Shown here piece by piece: positions 1-7,748 of a stretch of DNA of 29,445 bases; positions within the stretch are counted from its first letter, which is position 1; each line of letters starts with the position of its first letter. Position numbers and translations under genes: made by a program. Source of the stretch: Hyphomicrobium_A sp964405975 (lineage in GTDB: Bacteria > Pseudomonadota > Alphaproteobacteria > Rhizobiales > Hyphomicrobiaceae); assembly GCA_964405975.1 (NCBI GenBank), contig CAYOPW010000032.1, forward strand, positions 1-29,445, in the 5' to 3' direction. The notes below the pieces were generated by a model that saw only the letters and a program-made list of their open reading frames with translations, did not search any database and was not told the origin of the DNA.

Positions 1-72
1 GCTTGCGCGCTGCCGGATTTGCGCTCTAATCCGCGCAGGACTTGAGAGAACGGTAAAGGAGAACTGCGCCCA

Positions 73-387
73 ATGGCTGCGTTTCGTTTTCTTGCCAGCC
101 TCTTTGCGCTCGTGGCTGTCGTTGCGCTCGTCATTGATGCCACGCCAGCGTGGAATGGAACGGGCCCCTTCGAGACAACAAGCGTCATCGGCCATTGGAA
201 GGAGCTTGCGCCGGGCTCGCTCGAGGCTGCGCGCAAGGCCTTATCTCAGTCCGCACCCGCATGGGTCTGGGATACCGTGATTTTGAGCATCTTGAACGTG
301 CCGACATTCGTTCTATTCGGCCTGCTAGCAGTTCTTTGCGGCTACTTCGGCCGCCACCGCCACCAGCTTAAAGTTCATATCAACTAA
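73..387 (+). CDS. Small two-TM membrane protein, function unknown
   Basis: A 104-residue protein starting at an ATG, with an AAGGAG ribosome site about 11 bases upstream. Residues 1-25 form an uncleaved hydrophobic anchor or signal peptide. The middle (about 26-67) is predicted to be outside the cytoplasm. Residues 68-92 form a second hydrophobic segment, followed by a short His/Arg-rich tail. I recall similar short proteins with the same plan (TM, 'LG..W..L.P.SL..A', 'W...L..L...P') in other Hyphomicrobiales, but no function is known to me. The GCTGAA/TTCAGC dyad just after the stop has a two-base loop, too tight for a convincing terminator. The small size leaves moderate doubt; the signal-like start and good ribosome site support a real gene. 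Confidence 0.75.
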   Translation: MAAFRFLASLFALVAVVALVIDATPAWNGTGPFETTSVIGHWKELAPGSLEAARKALSQSAPAWVWDTVILSILNVPTFVLFGLLAVLCGYFGRHRHQLKVHIN

Positions 388-417
388 CGGTGCTGAAAAT
401 TCAGCGCGTCATCAGTG

Positions 418-1266
418 CTAGTTGCCAGGCGTGGCGTCGGCGGGGACAAAGTATGTCTTGAGGCTCGTCAGCGCGGGCGGTAGGCCGCTGCTTGGCGGAA
501 AAATGATGTCCATTGCGATGCCGGCCACAACCAGCACGCCGAGCAATCCAATGAGCCGCATCACCCAGCGGCGATGGCCCTTATTGAGTGCGTCAATCTC
601 TGCCTGTTCGACCGGCCCCTCATCTTCATCGATGATCTCTTTTTTGAAGCCAAAGAACTTCTTTTGCATTGAGCGTCGCACGTTGCCGCGATCGTTTATG
701 CTGAGCCCGGCACGCTCTGCGATCTGCCGCGCAATTTCGGGAAAGGGGAAACAGGGGTCTGTATTTGCCTCGCTCACGTAACCGAGTTTTACCGTGCTTC
801 CATCCTTGAGTAGAAGTCGCGCGCCTTTGAGCAGTACCGGCGCGATAGAGCCACCGTAGATTTCCCGCCGCGTCTCGACTGCCTGGATCTGATCATAGGG
901 AATGTCATGCGTTGCGTAGCGCAGCACTGGCGTCGGACCGCGGCCTGAGGGCAGCGCCATTTTCACGGACTTGTCGCCCAGCTCAACGCGTGCGCGCAAC
1001 GAATGAATGAGCTCGACGATCACCAGTAACATGATGAAGGCAAGCCCGGCCGCCAAGATCATGAGCCCGATCGTGCCAAGCCAATGCCCCTGAGACAGGC
1101 GCCAGAAAAGCATGGGCGGAAGACTGATAAAGAATGGCAGCAGCAAAAGAAAAACGAATGAGAATGCCAGCTTGCGCCCCGGGCCGGCCTCATAAACCGT
1201 TTGCTCGGGCTTGCGAGCTTCCGCTGTTGCCGAAGCTTGCCCCATTGCTGCCAAAGCGTCGGCCAT
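418..1266 (-). CDS. Membrane protein with cytoplasmic middle domain, function unknown
   Basis: A 282-residue protein read from the ATG at 1266, chosen because GGGGAG lies 9 bases upstream; the frame stays open to a TTG at 1314 with no comparable ribosome site. Hydrophobic segments lie at about residues 33-55 and 64-86. A soluble stretch (about 90-230) follows, with alternating beta-like strands, and a third TM at about 233-256, then a short tail. The layout of two TMs followed by a strand-rich domain resembles bacterial PH-like membrane proteins, but that is only a resemblance. The gene is convergent with the small membrane protein (30 bp between stops) and divergent from msrA. No function can be assigned. 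Confidence 0.8.
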   Translation of the reverse strand: MADALAAMGQASATAEARKPEQTVYEAGPGRKLAFSFVFLLLLPFFISLPPMLFWRLSQGHWLGTIGLMILAAGLAFIMLLVIVELIHSLRARVELGDKSVKMALPSGRGPTPVLRYATHDIPYDQIQAVETRREIYGGSIAPVLLKGARLLLKDGSTVKLGYVSEANTDPCFPFPEIARQIAERAGLSINDRGNVRRSMQKKFFGFKKEIIDEDEGPVEQAEIDALNKGHRRWVMRLIGLLGVLVVAGIAMDIIFPPSSGLPPALTSLKTYFVPADATPGN

Positions 1267-1407
1267 CGGCTTAAACTCCCCTATACTCACGTCTCGGGCC
1301 AACCTGGACGCCAATCACGATAACATGAGGGCGGGCCCGGACTGCACGTCTCCCTACCCCGGCACTATATCAGGTGCGTAACTGTTCCAAAGCCGAAGGT
1401 AAGTGTG

Positions 1408-2070
1408 ATGCTTTTGCGCAGAAAGAAGAGCGAGATGCCAACCCCTGAGACCGCCCTTCCCGGCCGTACCAGCCCCATTCCCACCGCCGACGAGCACCAC
1501 GTATTTTCACGCCCGCTCAAGGGGCCCTATCCGCCCGGCACCGAGAAGGCGATGTTTGGCATGGGATGCTTCTGGGGTGCGGAGCGCACATTCTGGAACC
1601 TGGCCGACGGCATATGGATTACCGCGGTTGGCTACGCCGGCGGGCTGACGCCTAATCCGACTTACGAGGAGGTGTGCTCAGGGGCCACTGGCCACAACGA
1701 GGTGGTGCTTGTTGTCTACGACCCAAAGCGCATTAGCTACGAGCAGTTGCTCAAAACCTTCTGGGAAAGCCACGATCCAACACAAGGCATGCGTCAAGGC
1801 AACGATGTGGGGACGCAGTACCGCTCTGGCATCTATACGTTCAACGATGCCCAGCGCGTAGCCGCTGAAGCCTCGAAAGCCGACTACCAGGAAATGCTGT
1901 CAAAGGGCAGTTTCGGCGCCATTACGACTGAGATCGTTGCCGCTACTGAGTTCTATTTCGCCGAGGACTATCACCAGCAGTACCTGTCGAAGGTCCCGCA
2001 CGGCTACTGCGGTCTGGGCGGAACCGGCGTTGCCTGCCCGCTGCCGACGAGTGCTGCGAAGGCTAACTAA
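1408..2070 (+). CDS. msrA: Peptide-methionine (S)-S-oxide reductase MsrA
   Basis: Reduces the S-epimer of methionine sulfoxide, free or in proteins, using thioredoxin to recycle the enzyme; it repairs oxidative damage in the cytoplasm. The 220-residue product carries the signature GCFWG with catalytic Cys54, and the C-terminal pair Cys201 and Cys210 in a YCGLGGTG...C context, matching the recycling cysteines of the E. coli enzyme (Cys198, Cys206). An additional Cys90 is present. Length is typical of long, E. coli-like MsrA. The ATG at 1408 is preferred over the GTG directly before it; AAGGTAAG lies just upstream. No msrB is nearby. The last codons overlap the 3' end of mepA on the other strand. 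Confidence 0.97.
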   Translation: MLLRRKKSEMPTPETALPGRTSPIPTADEHHVFSRPLKGPYPPGTEKAMFGMGCFWGAERTFWNLADGIWITAVGYAGGLTPNPTYEEVCSGATGHNEVVLVVYDPKRISYEQLLKTFWESHDPTQGMRQGNDVGTQYRSGIYTFNDAQRVAAEASKADYQEMLSKGSFGAITTEIVAATEFYFAEDYHQQYLSKVPHGYCGLGGTGVACPLPTSAAKAN

Positions 2071-3149
2071 TGGCTCGCCGTCTTGCGCACCGGCTTGTCG
2101 ACCGGAACTGGATCCTCCACCGCGAGTTCTGTGCCAGCGCTTTCGAGAACCTTGCGGCATGCCGGAGGCAACTGCGCAATAGTTATTTTGCGGCGTTCAC
2201 TTGGTGGTACCCATCTCTTGGCGGGCTTCCTCTTGGGTTTGGGCTTGGGCTTCAACGACTTCGCGATGCTTTTCAGCCAGTTGTCGACTTCCTTGCCGCA
2301 ACCGTCATCGCCCCTCACCGCCTTTTGGTGCCGGCAACCGCCGTTAGGGCAGTAAATCCTGATATGGAAGTGATAGTAGTGCCCCCATAGCGGCCGCACC
2401 TTCGCCAGCCATCCGCGGTTTTTTCCAGCCTTCTCGCACAACGCCTTTTTGATAGCGGGGTGTACAAAGATGCGCTGGACCTCCCGGTAAGACGCCGCAC
2501 GCTTGATCAGCGCAACATGTTTGTCGGTGAAGACCTCTTCGTCGACGGCGAGGCTGGTCTCGTCGAGCATGGAGGTTGCCGAGATCTGCTCGCGCTCTGT
2601 CCGAGTCAGGATGCGGTCTGGCATCGGTGTCAGCCAGATGTCGGCATCGAGACCAACCTGATGGCTCGCATGCCCCGTGATCATGGGGCCCCCGCGCGGC
2701 TGCGAAATGTCACCCACGAGCAGACCGGGCCAGCCGTCATACTTCTTGGCTTCTTTCGCCAAACGCCTCACCAATTTGATGAGCTTGGGATGCCCCCACT
2801 GGCGGTTGCGCGACAGTCGCATTGACTGCCATGCGGGTCCAATGTCCGGCAGCTTCTCGCCGCCAGCGAGGCACCCTTTCGAATACCAACCAATAGCGCG
2901 CGGCTTAAGGTCGGCTGCGGTTTTCTTCGTGCCGAAATAAAACTTGGCGATTGCGTTTTTCTTTATTTTCTTATTCAGCGCCTCTTTCGGAGGCTGAGGT
3001 TTGCGCGGCGGTAAAGGTACCGCTCCTCGCTTGACTTCCACCGGTACGGGCACGGCAATTGTGGCGACCGGTTCCACGCACAAGGCCGGAGCGGCAAAAC
3101 CAGTAAAGGCCAATGGCGCAATCAAGAACTGGCTAAGGCTGCGGCGCAT
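2067..3149 (-). CDS. mepA: Penicillin-insensitive murein endopeptidase MepA
   Basis: A periplasmic LAS-family zinc peptidase. In E. coli, MepA cuts both 4-3 and 3-3 peptide cross-links in peptidoglycan and resists beta-lactams. The 360-residue product has a signal peptide at about 1-24 and a Pro/Lys linker to about 60. The metal-site motif HASHQVGLDAD supplies His163 and Asp170, and HYYHFHIRI supplies His262. These match His113, Asp120 and His211 of E. coli MepA. Several paired cysteines (for example 267, 272) fit an oxidised compartment. A Lys/Pro-rich stretch at about 290-312 and a tail beyond it are longer than in E. coli MepA (274 residues). The ATG has a GGGGG tract about 7 bases upstream. 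Confidence 0.95.
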   Translation of the reverse strand: MRRSLSQFLIAPLAFTGFAAPALCVEPVATIAVPVPVEVKRGAVPLPPRKPQPPKEALNKKIKKNAIAKFYFGTKKTAADLKPRAIGWYSKGCLAGGEKLPDIGPAWQSMRLSRNRQWGHPKLIKLVRRLAKEAKKYDGWPGLLVGDISQPRGGPMITGHASHQVGLDADIWLTPMPDRILTRTEREQISATSMLDETSLAVDEEVFTDKHVALIKRAASYREVQRIFVHPAIKKALCEKAGKNRGWLAKVRPLWGHYYHFHIRIYCPNGGCRHQKAVRGDDGCGKEVDNWLKSIAKSLKPKPKPKRKPAKRWVPPSERRKITIAQLPPACRKVLESAGTELAVEDPVPVDKPVRKTASH

Positions 3150-3215
3150 GACAGTGCCCCCGACGATTAGCGAATGTTCCCCCGATATTAGGCCTCTTCG
3201 GCCAAATTGCGACCC

Positions 3216-3259
3216 AGACCCTTTAGCCCGTTAGACCAGCCGATTAGGGTCTTATCGGC
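3216..3259. repeat. Two mutually exclusive inverted repeats
   Basis: AGACCCT (3216-3222) can pair with AGGGTCT (3246-3252), and GCCGAT (3239-3244) with ATCGGC (3254-3259). The second arm of the first stem lies in the loop of the second, so both cannot form in one RNA. The site lies between the divergent mepA and hydrolase genes, ending about 70 bp before the hydrolase ATG. It may be an operator, a leader structure or chance. Confidence 0.35.
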
Positions 3260-3330
3260 CACAGTTGGCGGTTCTGGCTTCCGCATTAATTATGGCAGCG
3301 ATTCGCTAAGCCGAGAATGACAAGGCATCG

Positions 3331-3975
3331 ATGCACGAAACACGAACCAGCGGACCGAAGAACGCTGCCTCTCGCCTGGTCCTGGCGCACGGGGCCGGCG
3401 CGCCGATGACCAGTCCGTTTCTTGAATCGATGACGGGCCTGCTCACCGAGCGGGGCTTACGCGTCAGCCGCTTTGAATTCGCCTACATGGTGCAGCGGCA
3501 CAAAGGCGGAAAGCGCCGTCCGCCGCCGAAGGCGGAGCTTATGATGCCTGAGTACATCGAGGTTGTCGCAGAACTCCGAAAAAAATTACCGCGCGAACAG
3601 AAGCTCATGATTGGAGGAAAATCGATGGGTGGACGCATCGCCAGCCTGTGCGCGGATCAACTTTACGATGAGGGGCACGTCGCCGGCCTCGTCTGCCTCG
3701 GCTATCCCTTTCACCCGCCGGGCAAAGCGGAAAAGCTCCGCACCACGCACCTTGAACATTTGCGCTGCCCCGCCCTCATCGTGCAAGGCGAACGCGATCC
3801 CTTCGGCACCCGCGCAGAGGTGGAGACCTACCGTTTGTCGCCGGCCATCAAAATTGTTTGGGCGGCCGACGGCAATCACGACTTAAGCCCCGGCCGCGGC
3901 AGCCCGCTAACCCGCAATGACAATCTCGCCAGCGCGGCCGACGCCGTATCGGCGTTTGCACACGCTGTGTCATAA
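3331..3975 (+). CDS. Alpha/beta hydrolase, KANL3/Tex30-like
   Basis: A 214-residue cytoplasmic alpha/beta hydrolase. The oxyanion-loop motif LAHGAGA (18-24) opens the fold. The nucleophile elbow GGKSMGG gives Ser98. The acid is probably Asp156 in GERDPFG, and the histidine His183 in GNHDLSP, so the triad is complete. The AHGAGAPM and FEFAYM features and small size match the KANL3/Tex30 hydrolase family (Abhydrolase_11-like), whose substrate in bacteria is unknown to me. AAGG lies 5 bases before the ATG. The gene appears to stand alone, divergent from mepA and convergent with the SRPBCC-like gene. Substrate unknown; an esterase or thioesterase role would be a guess. Confidence 0.9.
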   Translation: MHETRTSGPKNAASRLVLAHGAGAPMTSPFLESMTGLLTERGLRVSRFEFAYMVQRHKGGKRRPPPKAELMMPEYIEVVAELRKKLPREQKLMIGGKSMGGRIASLCADQLYDEGHVAGLVCLGYPFHPPGKAEKLRTTHLEHLRCPALIVQGERDPFGTRAEVETYRLSPAIKIVWAADGNHDLSPGRGSPLTRNDNLASAADAVSAFAHAVS

Positions 3976-3991
3976 CGCGAAGCAAAGAGCC

Positions 3992-4007
3992 CGCAAGCCA
4001 ACTTGCG
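3992..4007. terminator. Short hairpin between convergent genes
   Basis: CGCAAG-CCAA-CTTGCG forms a 6-bp perfect stem with a 4-base loop, 16 bp after the hydrolase stop and 42 bp after the end of the opposing gene. No T-run follows directly (GTTTTAT comes about 10 bases later), so it could be a weak bidirectional terminator. Confidence 0.35.
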
Positions 4008-4048
4008 AACCCCTGCCGTTTTATCTGCAATGACTGCGTTCGACGGTC

Positions 4049-4585
4049 TCAGTCCTTATCGACCGCCTTATCGCCAAGCTTGCCTTCGATGCTTTCGATC
4101 CCAGCGTTGAAGATGCCGTCTATGGTCTTACGCGCATCCCTGTCGTCTTTTCCGTCAGCGGCATCATACGTCGCCGCCCAGACAACGTTGACCTCATCGA
4201 GATCATCATCGTCGGGCACGATGGAAAACTGCGCCTGATAGTTCTTCACGGGCAGTGGGCTCTCGATAATCTCATAGCGGTAGCTGACGCTGGACTGATC
4301 GAGGAGCTTCTCCTTAATCTTGCCCCCATCCCCAAGCGTCAACATGCGATAGACAGTGTCGCCGTCCTTGATCTCCTCACATGTCTCCACCGATGGATGC
4401 CATTCGGCGATGGCGCACCAGCCGCCGAACTGCTTCCACAGCGCGGCAGTCTCGTCGGCGACCTTGTCGGGATCGACGTTGACCTCCAATGTTTTGCCGG
4501 ACGTCAGGCTGGCAGCCTCGGCTGCGCCGCACAATCCGGCAAGCGAAAGAGAAATCGCGACAGCCGCCAAAAGCATCTTCTTCAT
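4049..4585 (-). CDS. Secreted SRPBCC-like protein, function unknown
   Basis: A 178-residue protein with a signal peptide (Lys-rich start, hydrophobic core, likely cut near AEA at 22-24). The mature part begins with a strand resembling SRPBCC (START-like) folds: 'EVNVDPDKVADETAALWKQF' leads into 'GGWCAIAEWHPSV', then an alternating 'YRYEIIESPLPVKNYQAQFSI' region and a long C-terminal helix. This is the usual order of the polyketide-cyclase/dehydrase SRPBCC fold with helix-grip. Cys57 and Cys69 could form a disulfide. The ATG has GGAG about 9 bases upstream. It is divergent from the MFS exporter across 131 bp, so the two could share control. Ligand unknown. Confidence 0.85.
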   Translation of the reverse strand: MKKMLLAAVAISLSLAGLCGAAEAASLTSGKTLEVNVDPDKVADETAALWKQFGGWCAIAEWHPSVETCEEIKDGDTVYRMLTLGDGGKIKEKLLDQSSVSYRYEIIESPLPVKNYQAQFSIVPDDDDLDEVNVVWAATYDAADGKDDRDARKTIDGIFNAGIESIEGKLGDKAVDKD

Positions 4586-4716
4586 CTATTTGCTCTCCAG
4601 TACTCGTGAGGGGGCGGGCCAGCCCCCATGATCATAGGGTGCGCCAGCCGGCGACCGCTGGGACCAACGCTATAGTGTAACAGCTCAGTTGGCAAAAGAG
4701 CGAGGCTAATTCCAGC

Positions 4717-6219
4717 ATGGTTGCTAGCGCTTGGTCGATCACAGCGATCCGCGACGCTTTCCTTAAGGGCTGCGAACCCCCGCCCGCGCAATCGCTGGCG
4801 CAGCTTTCCGCCTATCGATGGCTGGTCGTCGGGGTCGTCTCCATCGGCGCCTTCATGGGCCAGGTGGATGCCAGTATCGCACAACTTCTCTTGCCCTCGC
4901 TTGAGCGCACCTTCGGCGCGACTCTCAGCGGCGTAAGCTGGGTTGCCGTTGCCTATCTCCTCACCATGGCGGCCCTAATGCCTATCTTCGGGCGCCTTGC
5001 CGATATCCTCGGTCACAAGCTTCTTTATGTTGCCGGTTTCGTCGTCTTCGCGGCGGGCTCCGCCCTGTGCGGCTTCGCCCCTAACCTGCCTAGTCTCGTC
5101 GTCTTTCGAATCTTGCAGGCAATTGGCGGCGCATTACTGTCGGCCAACAGCGTGGCCATTGTCGTAGCCGCCGCCGGAACGGGAGAACGCGGCCGCGCCG
5201 TCGGCGTGCAAGCGGCTGCCCAAGCCGTGGGCTTAAGCGCAGGTCCGGTGATCGGCGGCGTAGTGCTGCATACTCTTGGTTGGCAGTGGGTGTTCTGGAT
5301 CAACGTGCCGTTCGGATTTATCGGCGCCATAGCGGGATGGTTCGTCCTGCCAAAGACCGCCGCGCGCTCGAAAGACAAACACTTCGATTTGCGCGGCGCG
5401 CTCCTATTAGGCCCGATGCTCACCGCTTTTATGCTCGTGTTGAACGAAGGCCACGCGTGGGGCGTCACGTCGCCGGCTTTTATTGTCGCCACGATCACCG
5501 GCTTGGGCCTGCTAGTCGTCCTTATAAGAGAAGAGCGGCGCGCCGAAGCGCCCCTGCTCAATCCTAAACTCTTTGAGCGACTGGCCTTCACGGCGGCCAA
5601 CGCTGGCAGCCTCATGAGTTATGCCTTGCTGTTCGGCATCATGCTGCTCATGCCGTTCGTATTCGAAAACGGCTACGGCGATTCACCGCTCGCAGCGGGG
5701 CTTCGGCTGGCCATCATTCCGGTAGCGATAGGTATCGTCGCGCCCATAAGCGGTCTTCTTTTTGATCGTTTCGGTCCCCGTCTTCCGACGCTAACCGGCA
5801 TGATCATATGTGCCGTTGCGCTTATCATTCTGCACTTTACGCTCGGCGACACGAACGTCGATATCTCAGGCGTAATGATCGCGCTGGCCATTTTTGGTGT
5901 GGGGCAAGGCCTCTTCACGGCCGCCAACAACACCGCCATCATGGCCGCAGCACCAGAGGACCTCACCGGAGAAGCCGGCGGCCTGCTCAATGTGACGCGC
6001 GCGTTCGGTATCAGTCTTGGCATCGCCAGTACGTCGCTGGCGCTATCGTTAGCGCTAGAGGCCTTGGGCGATGTGAGCGGCAGCACGTTTCACGCTCCCC
6101 CTTCCGACCTTTTGGCCGCCTGCCGCGTGGTTGTTTTGTTGTTGATTGTGTTTGCAGGAGCGGCGGCTGTTGCGTCGGTAGTGGGAACGGGAAGGGCCGA
6201 TGCACAAAATACCCGCTAA
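4717..6219 (+). CDS. MFS transporter of DHA2 (EmrB/QacA) type
   Basis: A 500-residue inner-membrane proton antiporter of the 14-TM drug-exporter class. Motif A appears as GRLADILGHK (92-101) between TM2 and TM3, and the antiporter motif C as SAGPVIGG (164-171) in TM5, followed by W-W-F-INVPFG typical of DHA2 members. About 34 residues precede TM1. Substrate cannot be read from sequence. No membrane-fusion partner (EmrA/HlyD-like) or regulator is adjacent; the neighbour is the divergent SRPBCC-like gene. GAGG lies about 11 bases before the ATG, and a TATAGT -10-like box at 4671 lacks a good -35. Confidence 0.93.
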   Translation: MVASAWSITAIRDAFLKGCEPPPAQSLAQLSAYRWLVVGVVSIGAFMGQVDASIAQLLLPSLERTFGATLSGVSWVAVAYLLTMAALMPIFGRLADILGHKLLYVAGFVVFAAGSALCGFAPNLPSLVVFRILQAIGGALLSANSVAIVVAAAGTGERGRAVGVQAAAQAVGLSAGPVIGGVVLHTLGWQWVFWINVPFGFIGAIAGWFVLPKTAARSKDKHFDLRGALLLGPMLTAFMLVLNEGHAWGVTSPAFIVATITGLGLLVVLIREERRAEAPLLNPKLFERLAFTAANAGSLMSYALLFGIMLLMPFVFENGYGDSPLAAGLRLAIIPVAIGIVAPISGLLFDRFGPRLPTLTGMIICAVALIILHFTLGDTNVDISGVMIALAIFGVGQGLFTAANNTAIMAAAPEDLTGEAGGLLNVTRAFGISLGIASTSLALSLALEALGDVSGSTFHAPPSDLLAACRVVVLLLIVFAGAAAVASVVGTGRADAQNTR

Positions 6220-6573
6220 GCGCCAAAATCGGACATAGAGCGCATCGAGAACTCCGTCCGCGCCGTCATGCAAACTTCTGGTCATTTGGAGAAACAACTC
6301 GCAGTTTGATGTCATGAACAGACGGCGGATAGCCCAGCATGGGGGCTATCCGTTACTTCCTGCAGGCCGACCATTTTCCTTGAGCGCTTATTGGCGCGCA
6401 GAAGAACGATGTGCACAGTCTCGAGAAAGTCCGGTATGCCCTGCAAACAACCGGTGTAAGGAGCGACCTCGCCGGCGAATGCGGCAGCCGCTGCCAAGGA
6501 GCCGCGTGCCACCGCGTAATTTAGGCATTATCCTGGTCCTTGGTGAGATGACGATCAGGGCGAGCAAGCAGCA
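6220..6573. other. 354-bp gap between MFS and TonB-like genes
   Basis: I see no convincing gene; the open frames here have Arg-rich, unfamiliar products. The main content is the hairpin at 6326-6352. The stretch directly before the TonB-like ATG is AT-richer (GTAATTTAGGCATTATCC, about 6517-6534) and could hold its promoter. Confidence 0.5.
6326..6352. terminator. Perfect 10-bp stem hairpin after the MFS gene
   Basis: CGGATAGCCC pairs perfectly with GGGCTATCCG across a 7-base loop (AGCATGG). It starts 107 bp after the MFS stop. The following bases are TTACTTCC rather than a T-run, so it may be an imperfect terminator or an RNA-stabilising 3' structure. Confidence 0.45.
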
Positions 6574-7398
6574 ATGAGCGCCGACGAAATTGTGCTGACA
6601 GCAGACAGCACGCATGCGCTTGACGATCATTTGGCGGTTACCACCAAACGTGGGCAACCGGTTTTCCTCATTGCGTTGTTTGGAGCTGCGGCCGTCCACG
6701 CAGCACTCATTGCCGGAATGATTGGATCTCCGCCACGTTACATAGGCGATCCAGACGGAAGTTCGAGAGTCATCAACGTCGAATTGATCGACGAGGCCGA
6801 GTTTCAGAACATGTCACCATCAACAAGTCGTCCAGGCAATCCTCCATCAGTCGCCGCCACGCCTGCGCTGCGCCCACAACCCCAAACGCCACGCCCCTCA
6901 AAGTCCGATCTCTCGCAAGAGCCGGCCAAACAACCATCGCTCGATCCAACAAAGTCTAAGGCGCCTGCGCCGCAGGACTCTTCGGAAAAGCGTAAAGTCA
7001 CCGAGATTGTTCCGAACTACGAGCTCAAGCCGCCCCCACCACTCGACCTACGCGTGCCGTTCAATGCGGTAACGAGCGGAGCGCAAGGCAGTTCGTCAGG
7101 TGCTACACGACCTCCTGGCATCACCCGGTCAGGAGAAAATGACAAGTTTGGGCGCGAGGTTATTCGAAGCTTACGAAAAACGATGCCGCCACCGAGTGAC
7201 ATCAAGGGGCGAGTCACCATCAGAATATTCCTGGACGAGAAAGGTAATATTGCCAGGGCGGAACTTGTTCAGAGCGGGGGAAACGCCGAATTGGATCAAA
7301 GCGTTCTTTACTCGGCGCAGCAAGCAACATTCCCATATCCGCCAAACGGCGCAACGGTCGCGGATCGAACGTTTCGCGTGACCTACATCTACAAGTGA
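6574..7398 (+). CDS. TonB-like protein
   Basis: A 274-residue inner-membrane protein with the plan of TonB: short cytoplasmic start, one TM (about 30-51), a Pro/Ser/Lys-rich spacer (about 80-165), and a C-terminal domain (about 200-274). In that domain 'VTIRIFLDEKGNIARAELVQSGG' and 'ALYSAQQATFPYPPNG...FRVTYIYK'-like strands match the TonB C-terminal fold. TonB passes proton-motive energy from ExbB/ExbD to outer-membrane receptors. Neither exbBD nor a TonB-dependent receptor is present in this window, so the partner is unknown. A TolA-like or orphan TonB role is possible. The ribosome site before the ATG is weak. An L,D-transpeptidase gene follows 350 bp later on the same strand. Confidence 0.85.
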   Translation: MSADEIVLTADSTHALDDHLAVTTKRGQPVFLIALFGAAAVHAALIAGMIGSPPRYIGDPDGSSRVINVELIDEAEFQNMSPSTSRPGNPPSVAATPALRPQPQTPRPSKSDLSQEPAKQPSLDPTKSKAPAPQDSSEKRKVTEIVPNYELKPPPPLDLRVPFNAVTSGAQGSSSGATRPPGITRSGENDKFGREVIRSLRKTMPPPSDIKGRVTIRIFLDEKGNIARAELVQSGGNAELDQSVLYSAQQATFPYPPNGATVADRTFRVTYIYK

Positions 7399-7748
7399 GA
7401 ACAGCGCTTAGTCCTCGGGCCCAAGGCGAGCGCCGCGTGAAAGCCAGGTTGTCGCGGCACACCAGAAAAGGGCAACGAATTAAAAGACAAGCGAAGAAGT
7501 GCAAACGCCTCTCCTCAACCTGCATTGTGAATCGCGGTGCGACAATCACGAATCGCACCACGAATTCGCCGCGCGGCCGAGGTAGAAACATGTGCGCAAG
7601 TGCCGATTTCGGAGCCTGACGCCCAAAAAACGGCCTTGCGTCAAAGGCCTGACGAACTTGCAAGGCAATGGTTCAAAAACAGCAAGATCAATGTATTTTG
7701 GTCGGCGCATTGGGCACGCAGACGACGGGTACGAGGGAAACAACAGCC
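7399..7748. other. 350-bp gap before the L,D-transpeptidase gene
   Basis: No convincing gene. A stem-loop can form at 7633-7666: GCCTTGC pairs with GCAAGGC, and inside it GTCA pairs with TGAC, with a 6-base bulge. It ends 82 bp before the next ATG, so it would lie in the leader if transcription starts upstream. Confidence 0.4.

Noticed and set aside
6314..6577. Small gene just before the TonB-like gene
   Set aside because: The product is Arg-rich with no motif, and it runs through the 10-bp-stem hairpin.
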